Positions 35,948 to 44,505 of a stretch of 64,000 bases of DNA are shown piece by piece (position 1 is the first letter of the stretch; each line of letters begins with the position of its first letter). This stretch comes from Flammeovirgaceae bacterium (GTDB taxonomy: Bacteria > Bacteroidota > Bacteroidia > Cytophagales > Cyclobacteriaceae), in contig JACJYU010000001.1 in assembly GCA_020635915.1 (NCBI GenBank), positions 682,001 through 746,000 on the forward strand, in the 5' to 3' direction. The notes beneath the pieces are model-generated. The model saw only the letters and a program-made list of their open reading frames with translations. It was not told the origin of the DNA and did no database searches. The position numbers and the translations under genes are program-made.

Positions 35948-37351
35948 ATGGACGTACGCATCAAATTTTTAGGGGCCGCCAAAAGCGTGACAGGCTCCAA
36001 GTACTTGTTGGAGTTGGATGGCAAGAAAATACTGGTCGATTGTGGCCTTTTTCAGGGCAAAAAAGAACTGCGCCTGAGGAACTGGGGCAAACTCCCCATT
36101 GACCCGTCCCAAATTGATATGGTGGTGGTGACCCACGCCCATATCGACCATACGGGCTACCTTCCACGCCTGGTAAAAGACGGGTTTGGAGGGAAAATCA
36201 TTTGCACCCACGCCACCGAAGACCTGATGAAAATCCTATTGTTGGATGCAGGCAAGTTGCAGGAAGAGGAAGCCCAGTACGCTTTTAAACACGGCTACTC
36301 CCGGCACAGCAAGCCAGAACCATTGTTTGGCGTGGAAGATGCCAAAAAAGTACTGGATATGGTGGAGTCCTATCCATTGGAAACCCAGGTTGTGCTATGG
36401 GACGCTGTCAGCGTTGTTTTTCACAATGCCGGACACATCCTTGGGGCCGCCATTGTTGAGCTCAACCTTAGCGGTGCACAACAGCGTAAAAAGATCGTCT
36501 TCTCGGGGGACCTGGGAAGGAACAATGACCCGTTGATGTATGCCCCCACGGTACTGAAGCAGGCCGATATATTGCTCATGGAATCCACCTATGGGGACCG
36601 GCTGAACCCCATTGACGATGTGGAACGCCACCTCACGGACGCCATCAACCTTGCGGGGGACAAAAATGGCTGTGTGCTTATACCCGCATTTGCCGTGGGC
36701 CGCACCCAAAACCTCCTTTATTACTTGAACAAGCTGGCCACATCGGGCAAAATACCGTCCCTGCCCATTTATTTGGATAGCCCCATGGCCATCAGTGTCA
36801 CTCAACTGTATGAAAAACACAACAATGTCCACAAACTGAAGGTGGAAAATAAAAATGGCACACTTGTCAGTATCTTCGACTCGCCAAATATCCATTTTTG
36901 CAATTCTGCCGAAAGCTCGAAGGAACTCAATGATAAAAAAGGGCCGTGCATCATCATCTCCGCCAGTGGGATGTGTACCGGTGGAAGGATATTGCACCAT
37001 CTCTATCACCGCCTGCCCAACAAAAACGACACGTTGCTGTTTGTAGGGTACCAGGCGGAAGGAACAAGGGGCAGGAAAATACTGGATGGCGACAAATCAG
37101 TGAAAATATTTGGCATTGACGTGCCGGTGAAATGCACGGTAACGGAAATAACCGGGTTATCGGCCCATGCCGACCAGGAAGAGCTGTTGCAATGGGCTTC
37201 CCACTTTGAGGCCTCCCCAAAAATGGCCTTCCTCACTCATGGTGAGTTGCAAGCAGCCCAGGTTTTGCAAAACAAAATCAAATCCAATCACAATTGGAAC
37301 GTGTTTGTTCCCGAATACCTGGAATCGTTCGAATTGTTTTCTTCCATATGA
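35948..37351 (+). CDS. Beta-CASP metallo-beta-lactamase-fold ribonuclease
   Basis: 467 aa. Metal site THAHIDHTGYLPRLVKDGF (motif HxHxDH), FHNAGHILGAAIVEL (motif 3), KIVFSGDLGRNNDPL (motif 4), the beta-CASP block YLDSPMAISVTQLYEKH, and the closing SASGMCTGGRILHHL and GLSAHADQEELLQWA. The architecture (MBL, beta-CASP, no KH domains) is that of the CPSF-like RNA endonucleases found in many bacteria; RNA processing or degradation is the likely role. Its stop codon overlaps the start of the next gene (ATGA). Confidence 0.95.
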   Translation: MDVRIKFLGAAKSVTGSKYLLELDGKKILVDCGLFQGKKELRLRNWGKLPIDPSQIDMVVVTHAHIDHTGYLPRLVKDGFGGKIICTHATEDLMKILLLDAGKLQEEEAQYAFKHGYSRHSKPEPLFGVEDAKKVLDMVESYPLETQVVLWDAVSVVFHNAGHILGAAIVELNLSGAQQRKKIVFSGDLGRNNDPLMYAPTVLKQADILLMESTYGDRLNPIDDVERHLTDAINLAGDKNGCVLIPAFAVGRTQNLLYYLNKLATSGKIPSLPIYLDSPMAISVTQLYEKHNNVHKLKVENKNGTLVSIFDSPNIHFCNSAESSKELNDKKGPCIIISASGMCTGGRILHHLYHRLPNKNDTLLFVGYQAEGTRGRKILDGDKSVKIFGIDVPVKCTVTEITGLSAHADQEELLQWASHFEASPKMAFLTHGELQAAQVLQNKIKSNHNWNVFVPEYLESFELFSSI

Positions 37352-37779
37352 AGGGATTTGCCACTATTGTTTTCTGCCTCTCGGCCATGGCCCCTTTGCA
37401 GGCACAGCGATATGGGATAAAAGGCCAACTGTATTGGGCCACCCCAGAAAGTTCAGGTACGAGGGAAACTGTAACGTACAGTGGCGTGCCGCTGGAAATC
37501 TACGTGCATGGATTGACCTCGGTTGCCGAGGTCGATATTGTGGATGGCGCCATCTCAAAAATTTATACCCCGGTGGTGGACCGCTTTTTTTGCAAATGGG
37601 ATGGTTCGTTCAAGGCGCGGTTGCCTGCGGGCAGTTATTCGGTTTTTGTCCGTTATCAAAACCGGTATTATGGCAACCTGCAAGACGCCAACGGCAACCT
37701 CAGCCCGGTGACCATGGGGCTAAAAAGGAATGAGTGGATCACCATCACCATCGACTACCCCCCTCCTGCCCGGCATTAA
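37348..37779 (+). CDS. Small secreted protein of unknown function
   Basis: 143 aa. ATG at 37348 overlaps the TGA of the nuclease gene, implying translational coupling. A signal peptide (FATIVFCLSAMAPLQAQ) precedes a beta-sandwich-like mature part: KGQLYWATPESSG, VPLEIYVHGLTSVAEVDI, DGSFKARLPAGSYSVFVRYQ. The pattern of an evolving beta-sheet with 'GsFkarLPAGsYsvfvry' resembles carboxypeptidase-regulatory or prealbumin-like domains of Bacteroidota surface proteins. Coupling of a secreted protein to an RNA nuclease is odd and may only reflect compact gene packing. Confidence 0.7.
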   Translation: MKGFATIVFCLSAMAPLQAQRYGIKGQLYWATPESSGTRETVTYSGVPLEIYVHGLTSVAEVDIVDGAISKIYTPVVDRFFCKWDGSFKARLPAGSYSVFVRYQNRYYGNLQDANGNLSPVTMGLKRNEWITITIDYPPPARH

Positions 37780-37908
37780 AAAAAGCACATCACAAAAGGC
37801 AGCCTGCCTAAACCCATAAGTTGCCCCCTACCGGGCGAATTATTAATTAATTTTGACCAGGTGCAACCCAGGGCCGGGTTTCCACATCTTGGTACTGAAA
37901 CACTTTAA

Positions 37909-38490
37909 ATGGGATTCCAGATTTATAGCGCTAAGGAAAGTGATTGGATTGAAGGGTGCAAAAGGCAGGATGCCCGTGCACAAGAGTCGGTATATGCCCA
38001 TTTATCGGGCCGGATGTACGCTTTGTGCTGCCGGTATGTTCCTTCTAAAATGGAGGCCGAAGACGTGCTGGTAATGGCCTTTGCCAAAGTGTTTGAAAAG
38101 ATTGACCAGTTCAAGGCAGAGGGGAGCTTCGAAGGTTGGGTGAGGAAAATCGTGGTAAACGAATCGCTGTCTTATTTAAGGAAGAACAAAAGCATGTACG
38201 TGGAAACGGAAATAGAAACAGTGGACAAACGCCCGGATTTCCGCCTACTGGAAAACCACCTGGAGGCTGACGACCTTTTGAAAATGGTAGGTGACCTTCC
38301 GGCCGGGTACCGAATGGTCTTTAACCTATATGCCATCGATGGGTACTCGCATAAGGAAATTGCAGAACAACTGGGGATAAGCGAGAACACCTCCAAATCA
38401 CAATTGAGCCGGGCGAGGGCATGGTTGCAAAAAAAACTGACAGTGCTGGAAAAGGAAGCAGGGACAAAAAAATCAAATGGGTATGAGTAA
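37909..38490 (+). CDS. ECF-type RNA polymerase sigma factor
   Basis: 193 aa. Sigma region 2 (about 20-90) holds ESVYAHLSGRMYALCCRYVP and AEDVLVMAFAKVFEKIDQFK, then GSFEGWVRKIVVNESLSYLR; region 4 (about 125-180) holds LPAGYRMVFNLYAIDGYSHK and LGISENTSKSQLSRARAWLQ. It starts the operon sigma - putative anti-sigma - outer-membrane protein, and its 3' end overlaps the next gene by 14 bases. Confidence 0.95.
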   Translation: MGFQIYSAKESDWIEGCKRQDARAQESVYAHLSGRMYALCCRYVPSKMEAEDVLVMAFAKVFEKIDQFKAEGSFEGWVRKIVVNESLSYLRKNKSMYVETEIETVDKRPDFRLLENHLEADDLLKMVGDLPAGYRMVFNLYAIDGYSHKEIAEQLGISENTSKSQLSRARAWLQKKLTVLEKEAGTKKSNGYE

Positions 38491-39211
38491 CCAAATAGAC
38501 GACTTATTCAGGAAAAAGCTTGAGGGCCACTCCGTGGAACCGGGCCCACTTACATGGTCAAGGATTTCGGCACGGTTCATAAAAAAAAATAGGATCCTGA
38601 TAGGGTACCGGGCCGCTGCCGCCATTGCCCTTATGGCCGCTGCATTTTGGTTGTATGACAATGCACGCAATGCTTCCCCTTCAAACGTTGCCAAAGTAGC
38701 CCCTCGGTCAGTAGGAGTGGATAAACCGTTGGTGGCACCGGAAAAGGAAAACAAAACCACCCGGGAGGGTGCGCCCCCAACGATGGCCCCGGTGCCACAA
38801 AAGGCGGGCCTACTGGTGGCCAAAAAAACCAAAATCCCCCACACGGTTGAAACGGTTGGCCGGGACAAAGGGGCTTTGATGGAATTGGCCCACACGCCTA
38901 TTGCGCCCATTGCACAGGCAACCATTGTTCCCCTTCAAAATGGCCCCGAAACAGGTGGGGCCGAAACCATGGCGGGGGACAAACCCATTGTGATCGTGTA
39001 TGAGCTAAAGCCATTCACAAAAGAAACAAGCGGTCCGCAGGATGAGTTTGACCAGCCGCTGCAAAAAAAGACAGGCCTTAAAAAAGTCCTGGACGTGGCC
39101 AACAACCTCAGGACTGGTGAAAGCCCGCTCAACAGCTTGCGGCAGGCCAAGGAAGAACTCTTTGCCTGGAATTTCAGGAAAGAAAATAAAGACAACAGTA
39201 ACAATAAATAA
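38477..39211 (+). CDS. Single-pass membrane protein, putative anti-sigma factor
   Basis: 244 aa. A short cytosolic part (1-40: NQIDDLFRKKLEGHSVEPGP, TWSRISARF), one membrane helix (about 43-62, RAAAAIALMAAAFWLY) and a long low-complexity, Pro/Ala/Lys-rich periplasmic region ending in AWNFRKENKDNSNNK. The N-terminal FRKKLExxxxxPxxxxWxRI pattern is the usual cytosolic start of Bacteroidota proteins encoded after ECF sigma factors. It starts inside the sigma gene (14-base overlap; a second ATG two codons later is possible). Inferred anti-sigma or sigma-linked sensor; no zinc motif is present. Confidence 0.7.
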   Translation: MGMSNQIDDLFRKKLEGHSVEPGPLTWSRISARFIKKNRILIGYRAAAAIALMAAAFWLYDNARNASPSNVAKVAPRSVGVDKPLVAPEKENKTTREGAPPTMAPVPQKAGLLVAKKTKIPHTVETVGRDKGALMELAHTPIAPIAQATIVPLQNGPETGGAETMAGDKPIVIVYELKPFTKETSGPQDEFDQPLQKKTGLKKVLDVANNLRTGESPLNSLRQAKEELFAWNFRKENKDNSNNK

Positions 39212-39216
39212 AAAAT

Positions 39217-40299
39217 ATGAACAAAAGGACAATCGCGCTGATGTTGATGATGGGGGGAATATGCCCTTCGGTATTTTCACAGTCCCCACGCCCGGATTCC
39301 GTGGTAATAAAAATCGGGGAGTCGAGCAAAGTAATATTCTCCATTCACAAGAATGACCTGCAAACCCTTAAATATTATGATTTCCAGGCATTGATGAACG
39401 ATATGATTTCCAAACTGGAAAATGAGGACAGTTCTGAATTGAAAACCCCCTCCTCCGCCTATCTGAAGGACACAACGGTGGGGGCAACGGACCATGGGAA
39501 GGGCAGGGAAACAACCTACGAATGGCCTGAGGACAACAGCCCGGACAGGAGGCATGATGGCAGCAATGATGACGAGTGGGTGACTTATGAAGGCGACCGC
39601 TCCTACCGGAACAGTGATCGGGGCGAAAGGCACATGGGCAGAACCTATCGCGGAAGGAGGACGACCCACTCCATCAACTTTGACTTAGGCACCAACAATT
39701 TCATGAATGACGGGAAATTCCCAGACAGCAACAACGACCTGTACACGGTGAAGCCATTTGGGTCCTGGTACGTAGGCATCAATTCCATTCAACGTACGCG
39801 CCTGGTGGGGAAATTCTTCCTGGAGTGGGGCATAGGGGCCAGTTGGTACAACTTTAAATTTGAAAACCAAAATACCCTGGTGGCCAAAGACAATACCGGG
39901 GTCATTTTTGCCACGGACACACGTGCCCTCGACTTCAAAAAAAGCAAGCTTACCGCCTCCTATATCAATGCCTCCCTTGTTCCTGTTTTGGATTTCGGGG
40001 GCAACCGAAGGAAGCCCATGCTCTTTGACAGCCATGGTTCCAATTCTTTCAGGATTGGTGCCGGCCCCTATGTGGGATACCGCATCGATAGTTATACCAA
40101 GCAGGTATTTGAAGAAAATGGAGATAAGAAAAGGGACCGCAACCACGACAGTTACTACCTCGAAAACATCCGGTATGGTGCACGCCTCCAATTAGGGTTC
40201 AACGATTTCGACCTGTTTTTCAACTACGACATGAACGAACTGTTCAGTGAAGGAAAAGGCCCTGCATTAAACGCCTTTAGTTTTGGGGTAACTTTCTAG
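39217..40299 (+). CDS. Outer-membrane beta-barrel protein of the ECF operon
   Basis: 360 aa. Signal peptide (ALMLMMGGICPSVFSQ), an N-terminal helical part with KVIFSIHKNDLQTLKYYDFQ, a strongly charged Asp/Arg/Gly-rich linker (about 85-150, with the motif RGERHMGRTYRGRR), then a small barrel (about 150-360; NFDLGTNNFM, GSWYVGINSIQRTRLVGKFF, ending FSFGVTF). 5 bases downstream of the putative anti-sigma gene. Function unknown; the protein may be the envelope component watched or controlled by the sigma system. Confidence 0.75.
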   Translation: MNKRTIALMLMMGGICPSVFSQSPRPDSVVIKIGESSKVIFSIHKNDLQTLKYYDFQALMNDMISKLENEDSSELKTPSSAYLKDTTVGATDHGKGRETTYEWPEDNSPDRRHDGSNDDEWVTYEGDRSYRNSDRGERHMGRTYRGRRTTHSINFDLGTNNFMNDGKFPDSNNDLYTVKPFGSWYVGINSIQRTRLVGKFFLEWGIGASWYNFKFENQNTLVAKDNTGVIFATDTRALDFKKSKLTASYINASLVPVLDFGGNRRKPMLFDSHGSNSFRIGAGPYVGYRIDSYTKQVFEENGDKKRDRNHDSYYLENIRYGARLQLGFNDFDLFFNYDMNELFSEGKGPALNAFSFGVTF

Positions 40300-40328
40300 G
40301 CCCAAGGATGCCCAAGGGGAGGCCTTCG

Positions 40329-40832
40329 TCAGAGGGACTCCCTTTTATAAAGCACCATTTCCCTTTCGTCCCCCTTCAGCAACAATTCGGCACACATCCT
40401 TTTAGGGGTGGGCCATTGGTAGGTCATCCACAACAAAATGCCCAGAAAGAACACGCTGAAAATTTCACTACCTGTCAACAGCAGCCCAATGGCCACCACC
40501 ACAGAGGCAAGGGCGCCTGTCATTATCCGGCCCAGGGAAAGATAGTAGTACTTGTCCATCTTGTCGCCCAGGCCAAGCCCTTTCGAATAGGTTTTGATTT
40601 TTTTCTTTGCAACCAAGTGAACGATCGTTAGGGCTATTGCGGACAAGACAAAGGCCGCTACCTGCACGATCAAAACCTGTTCCCCCTTTTGGACGACCAC
40701 ATGGATTTCCCCCTTTTGCATTTTCAAATAAAGAAGGATGAAAATGCCCAGTGGCACAAGGGTAATCACGTAACAAAGGTTATTGAGCTTATAGAAATAT
40801 TCTTTGATGGAATTGAATTTCATTTTGTACAA
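40329..40832 (-). CDS. Small integral membrane protein of unknown function
   Basis: 167 aa with four hydrophobic helices (about 16-34, 51-71, 94-118, 122-141), for example YVITLVPLGIFILLYL and GRIMTGALASVVVAIGLLLT. Cytosolic ends are basic. No motif recognised. It is divergent from the TetR regulator at 40875 with a 42-base gap, so their promoters overlap. Confidence 0.7.
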   Translation of the reverse strand: MYKMKFNSIKEYFYKLNNLCYVITLVPLGIFILLYLKMQKGEIHVVVQKGEQVLIVQVAAFVLSAIALTIVHLVAKKKIKTYSKGLGLGDKMDKYYYLSLGRIMTGALASVVVAIGLLLTGSEIFSVFFLGILLWMTYQWPTPKRMCAELLLKGDEREMVLYKRESL

Positions 40833-40874
40833 CTTTTATCAAATTTAATTAATTATCTTCGCGTGTAGATCGAT

Positions 40875-41468
40875 ATGGAAGTGGCAATGAATTTATCTCG
40901 GAAAGAACAAGTCATCCGCATGGCGGCCGAGTTGTTCAGGGAAAAAGGTTATGCGGCATCCTCCATGCGGGATTTGGCGCAAAAGCTAGGGATTGAAGCC
41001 GCCAGCTTGTACTCTCACATCAAGTCAAAAGAAGAGATACTCAGAAGCCTTTGCTTCGATATGGCGGCCGAGTTCAGGCGTTCGCTCGACTCAGTGGAGA
41101 AACTGAAAGCCCCCGCCAGCGAAAAATTGAGGTTGGGCATCATCGGCCATATCGGTGTGATGGCCAAAGACCTTACCGCCTCTGCCGTGTTTATGAACGA
41201 GCACCGGCACCTGAGCGGCCCCTTCCTAAGGGATTTCCTGCTGCTTCGCATCAACTATATCAACCGGTTCAAGGCCATCATCGAAGAAGGGATAAAAAAC
41301 GGGGAATTCAAAGGCAACATTGACACCAAGCTCTCGGTAATGACCCTTTTCTCCTCCCTTAATTGGATGCCCCAATGGTACGACCCGGGAGGCACCATCG
41401 ACTCCCACAATATCGGCCAGCAGCTATCGGAAATGCTCATAAACGGCCTCAGGAAACAAAACCCCTGA
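40875..41468 (+). CDS. TetR-family regulator, probably repressor of the paa operon
   Basis: 197 aa; the ATG at 40875 is used, a second in-frame ATG follows at 40887. The N-terminal HTH is SRKEQVIRMAAELFREKGYA and MRDLAQKLGIEAASLYSHIK with SKEEILRSL; the C-terminal ligand domain has AVFMNEHRHLSGPFLRDFLL. It lies 98 bases upstream of paaA on the same strand. The gap holds a palindrome (41494-41509) similar to PaaR boxes. By analogy with PaaR of Thermus, phenylacetyl-CoA would be the inducer; this is inference. Confidence 0.88.
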   Translation: MEVAMNLSRKEQVIRMAAELFREKGYAASSMRDLAQKLGIEAASLYSHIKSKEEILRSLCFDMAAEFRRSLDSVEKLKAPASEKLRLGIIGHIGVMAKDLTASAVFMNEHRHLSGPFLRDFLLLRINYINRFKAIIEEGIKNGEFKGNIDTKLSVMTLFSSLNWMPQWYDPGGTIDSHNIGQQLSEMLINGLRKQNP

Positions 41469-41493
41469 TAATCCTGTTGTCTTAATAGCCAAT

Positions 41494-41509
41494 ACTAACA
41501 GATGTTAGT
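41494..41509. promoter_or_regulatory. PaaR-like operator upstream of paaA
   Basis: ACTAACA-GA-TGTTAGT is a perfect palindrome with 7-base arms. It agrees in eight of ten fixed positions with the PaaR box CNAACGNNCGTTNG that I remember for Thermus. It lies 57 bases before the paaA start codon and 25 bases after the TetR stop codon. Probable binding site of the TetR regulator at 40875. Confidence 0.65.
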
Positions 41510-41566
41510 CAAAAGCTATTCTGTTGGCGCTTTTTGCTTTATTTTTACTTAAAAACAAACAGCCCT

Positions 41567-42553
41567 ATGTACGGAGGAGGAAATATATTTGAGGAAATGA
41601 AGCCCGATGAAGTAACGGGCGAAGACCCTCAAAAACTGGCCGCATTTGAAGCGCGCATTGACCGGGGGGAAAAAATAGAACCCACGGACTGGATGCCCAA
41701 ACTCTATCGCAAACAAGTGATCCGGATGATCGAGCAACATGCCCATAGCGAAATCATAGGCGCCCTGCCCGAGGGGACGTGGATTACCCGTGCACCTGGC
41801 TTTAAGCGAAAAATGGCATTAATGGCAAAGGTGCAGGACGAGGTGGGACATGGCCAGCTTTTGTACAGTGCGGCCGAAACATTAGGAAAATCACGCGAGC
41901 AAATGATTGATGACCTCATCAACGGGAAATCCAAATACTCCAATGTGTTCAACTATCCCACCTTCACCTGGGCGGATTGTTGTTTTATTTCCTGGCTGGT
42001 GGATGCCGGTGCCATTGTAAACCAATTGGCAAATGCCAAGGGCAGCTACGGGCCCTATTGCCGGGCGCTCGACAGGATTTGTGCGGAAGAATCCTTCCAC
42101 TTGAAATACGGCCACCATTGCGTGATCTATCTCGCCTCCGGCACCCAAAAGCAGCGGGAAATGTTTCAGGAAGCCATCAATCGCTGGTGGCCGCCCATGA
42201 TGCACTTCTTCGGGCCTTCTGACAAAATTTCGGTGCACACGGAAATACTTATGAAGTGGAAGGTAAAAATGGACACCAACGATAATATGAGGAACCAGTT
42301 TTTGGACATGTACGTGCCCAAAATTTGGGAGTTGGGATTTTCCATACCCGATCCAAAACTGAAGAAGGACCCGCAAACGGGAAGATGGCAATACACAGAA
42401 CCCGACTGGGAAGAATTTAAACGGGTTATCAACGGGGATGGCCCCTGCAACAAAGAACGGCTGGAGGTAAGGAGGATTGCCGAAGAAAGGGGCAGATGGG
42501 TACGGGAGGCATTGCGCGCGCCCAAAATGGAATACGTGACCCCACTTGCCTGA
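41567..42553 (+). CDS. paaA: 1,2-phenylacetyl-CoA epoxidase, catalytic subunit A
   Basis: 328 aa from the ATG at 41567; the frame further upstream (TTG at 41534) overlaps the promoter region. PaaA holds the di-iron centre that epoxidises the ring of phenylacetyl-CoA. Visible ligands are in MIEQHAHSEIIGALPEG, KVQDEVGHGQLLYSAAETLG and CAEESFHLKYGHHCV. Length and sequence are normal for PaaA. First gene of paaABCD, next to the TetR regulator. Confidence 0.96.
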   Translation: MYGGGNIFEEMKPDEVTGEDPQKLAAFEARIDRGEKIEPTDWMPKLYRKQVIRMIEQHAHSEIIGALPEGTWITRAPGFKRKMALMAKVQDEVGHGQLLYSAAETLGKSREQMIDDLINGKSKYSNVFNYPTFTWADCCFISWLVDAGAIVNQLANAKGSYGPYCRALDRICAEESFHLKYGHHCVIYLASGTQKQREMFQEAINRWWPPMMHFFGPSDKISVHTEILMKWKVKMDTNDNMRNQFLDMYVPKIWELGFSIPDPKLKKDPQTGRWQYTEPDWEEFKRVINGDGPCNKERLEVRRIAEERGRWVREALRAPKMEYVTPLA

Positions 42554-42626
42554 TGGACAAAGCCAACGGATGGGCCACTGGCATTCGTAATTTACTAAAG
42601 CAATAAAAAAACAACCCTATATCCCC

Positions 42627-43235
42627 TTGAAATCACTGGACCCACGCGTAAACCGGCTGCCTGCGGCCACAAACTCATTGCCCAAAGCCCCTTTGGACCA
42701 GTTTGGCACTTTCGAAGTATTTGTGCAAGCCCGGGAGGGCAAACCCTTTCAGCATGAAGGTGCCGTGCATGCCCCCAATGTGGAAATGGCATACGTGCTG
42801 GCCAAAGAAACCTTCACAAGAAGGTTTACCTGTGTATCCATTTATGTCGCGGACACCCGGAACGTGCACGTATCGCCCCTTACCGAAGGAATGACCAATG
42901 CATACGACAATATCAAAGAGGTGCCCTCCGATGGGAACAGCGTTTCTTATGAAATCTACCACCTGTTCAAACGGGGCAAGCAACACCAACATGCAGGCAC
43001 CGTGAAGGCAAGCAATGCCAACGAGGCCCTTTGGCTGGCCAAAGGACAGCTCAAGCCGGAAAAGCAGGTCTTCAATATCTGGGCCATACGCACCAACGAT
43101 ATCAGGTTTACCCAACCGGAAGACCTGGACTTATGGCAGACCCTGCCGGAAAAAAAATTCAGGGATGCGGCCGCCTATAAAGGGGGCGATAAGCTAAAAT
43201 CATTCCTGGAGAAGCAAAAAAACAACAACCCATGA
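42627..43235 (+). CDS. paaB: 1,2-phenylacetyl-CoA epoxidase subunit B, tandem-duplicated form
   Basis: 202 aa, about twice the ~95 aa of E. coli PaaB. Two PaaB-like units can be aligned: 26-84 (FGTFEVFVQAREGKPFQHEG, ...YVADTRNVHVSP) and 107-165 (SYEIYHLFKRGKQHQHAGTV, ...WAIRTNDIRFTQP). Both share xEIFxxxxRGKxxQHxGxVxAxNxxxAxxLAK. PaaB bridges PaaAC heterodimers in the epoxidase complex. The start codon is TTG at 42627; no ATG or GTG is available before residue 54. It overlaps paaC by 4 bases (ATGA). Confidence 0.92.
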   Translation: MKSLDPRVNRLPAATNSLPKAPLDQFGTFEVFVQAREGKPFQHEGAVHAPNVEMAYVLAKETFTRRFTCVSIYVADTRNVHVSPLTEGMTNAYDNIKEVPSDGNSVSYEIYHLFKRGKQHQHAGTVKASNANEALWLAKGQLKPEKQVFNIWAIRTNDIRFTQPEDLDLWQTLPEKKFRDAAAYKGGDKLKSFLEKQKNNNP

Positions 43236-44002
43236 GCGGAGACAACATGAACCAACAGGCCATAAAAGAACTGCTTTATAAAATGGCAGACGACCAACTG
43301 ATCCTGGGCCATCGCAACTCGGAGTGGACGGGATTTGGGCCTCTCCTGGAAGAAGACATCGCTTTTTCTTCCATGGCACAAGATAAAATAGGGCACAGCC
43401 TGGCCTTGTACACTATGTTGCACGACCTGGGCGAGCAGGGCCCCGATACCATTGCGTTCCTCAGAAGCGCTGACCAGTTCCATAATTCACAGTTCACCGA
43501 ACTGCCCAATGCCGAGTATGACTTTAGCCTGATCAGGCACTTTCTGTACGATACGGCAGAAACCATCCGTTTTGAAATGCTGTCCCATTCATCCTACATG
43601 CCCCTTGCCCAATTGGCCGTAAAAGTAAGGGGCGAGCTGAGGTACCACACCCTGCACGCCAATACCTGGATCAACCAATTGGGAAATGCCAACGAAGAAA
43701 GCATTGGCAAATTGCAGCGCGCGTTGGAACATGCCTTACCGTATGCCCTCGGCCTCTTTGAGCCGTCCCCGTTTGAAAACGAACTGATCGGGGAAGGGGT
43801 ATTTGAAGGGGAAAAGGCATTAGAAGAAAAGTGGAAAACGAAAGTAGCGGGGCTGCTTGCAAAAACCCAACTCCAACTTCCCCAATGGGAGGCCATTGTG
43901 CCACAATTGGGCGGCCGGTCGGGAAAGCACACGGCACACCTGCAACCATTGCTTGACGAAATGGGGGAAGTGTTTAGGATAGACCCCACTGCGGAATGGT
44001 AA
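43232..44002 (+). CDS. paaC: 1,2-phenylacetyl-CoA epoxidase subunit C
   Basis: 256 aa. PaaC is a catalytically inactive di-iron-like helical bundle that pairs with PaaA and is needed for activity. Family features: LLYKMADDQLILGHRNSEWT, FSSMAQDKIGHSLALYTMLH and RYHTLHANTWINQLG. The start overlaps the paaB stop (ATGA), and the end overlaps paaD by 7 bases, so paaBCD is translationally coupled. Confidence 0.95.
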   Translation: MSGDNMNQQAIKELLYKMADDQLILGHRNSEWTGFGPLLEEDIAFSSMAQDKIGHSLALYTMLHDLGEQGPDTIAFLRSADQFHNSQFTELPNAEYDFSLIRHFLYDTAETIRFEMLSHSSYMPLAQLAVKVRGELRYHTLHANTWINQLGNANEESIGKLQRALEHALPYALGLFEPSPFENELIGEGVFEGEKALEEKWKTKVAGLLAKTQLQLPQWEAIVPQLGGRSGKHTAHLQPLLDEMGEVFRIDPTAEW

Positions 44003-44481
44003 ACGAAACCGTGACCCTAGAGAAAATTTACCAGTGGCTCGAGGAAGTCAAAGACCCCGAGATACCGGTCCTTTCGTTGGTGGACCTTGGCGTGATCACC
44101 GATGTTTCCATCGGGGACAAGGTAAGGATAGAAATGACGCCCACTTTTGTGGGTTGCCCCGCCATTGATTATATGAAAAACGATATTATGGAAACGCTTC
44201 AAAAACACGGACAGGAAGCGGAAGTGGTGGTTACTTTTAGAAAGGCCTGGAGTTCGGACCTGATTTCCGAAAAAGGACGGGCTGCCCTTAAAAATTATGG
44301 GCTGGCACCCCCGCCCGACCGCAAATTGTTTACCGACCTTGAAATCCTGGACGCGGCCGAATGCCCCCGGTGCCACCAAACCAACACCGTGCTCAAAAAT
44401 CCTTTTGGCCCCACACTATGCCGTGCCATATATTATTGCAATAATTGCAAAGAAGCTTTTGAGCAGTTCAAGCCCTTATAA
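43996..44481 (+). CDS. paaD: Phenylacetate epoxidase maturation protein (MIP18/PaaD family)
   Basis: 161 aa. The N-terminal MIP18/DUF59 domain (about 5-95) has EEVKDPEIPVLSLVDLGVIT and TPTFVGCPAIDYMKNDI; the C-terminal zinc-ribbon-like part has CPRCHQTNTVLKNPFGPTLC and YYCNNCKEAFEQFKPL. PaaD probably matures an iron-sulfur cluster in the epoxidase system. Last recognisable paa gene; paaE (reductase), paaG/J/Z and paaK are not found in this window, so the rest of the pathway must lie elsewhere. Confidence 0.95.
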   Translation: MVNETVTLEKIYQWLEEVKDPEIPVLSLVDLGVITDVSIGDKVRIEMTPTFVGCPAIDYMKNDIMETLQKHGQEAEVVVTFRKAWSSDLISEKGRAALKNYGLAPPPDRKLFTDLEILDAAECPRCHQTNTVLKNPFGPTLCRAIYYCNNCKEAFEQFKPL

Positions 44482-44505
44482 CCAGCCTGTTTGCACGCCC
44501 GTCAA

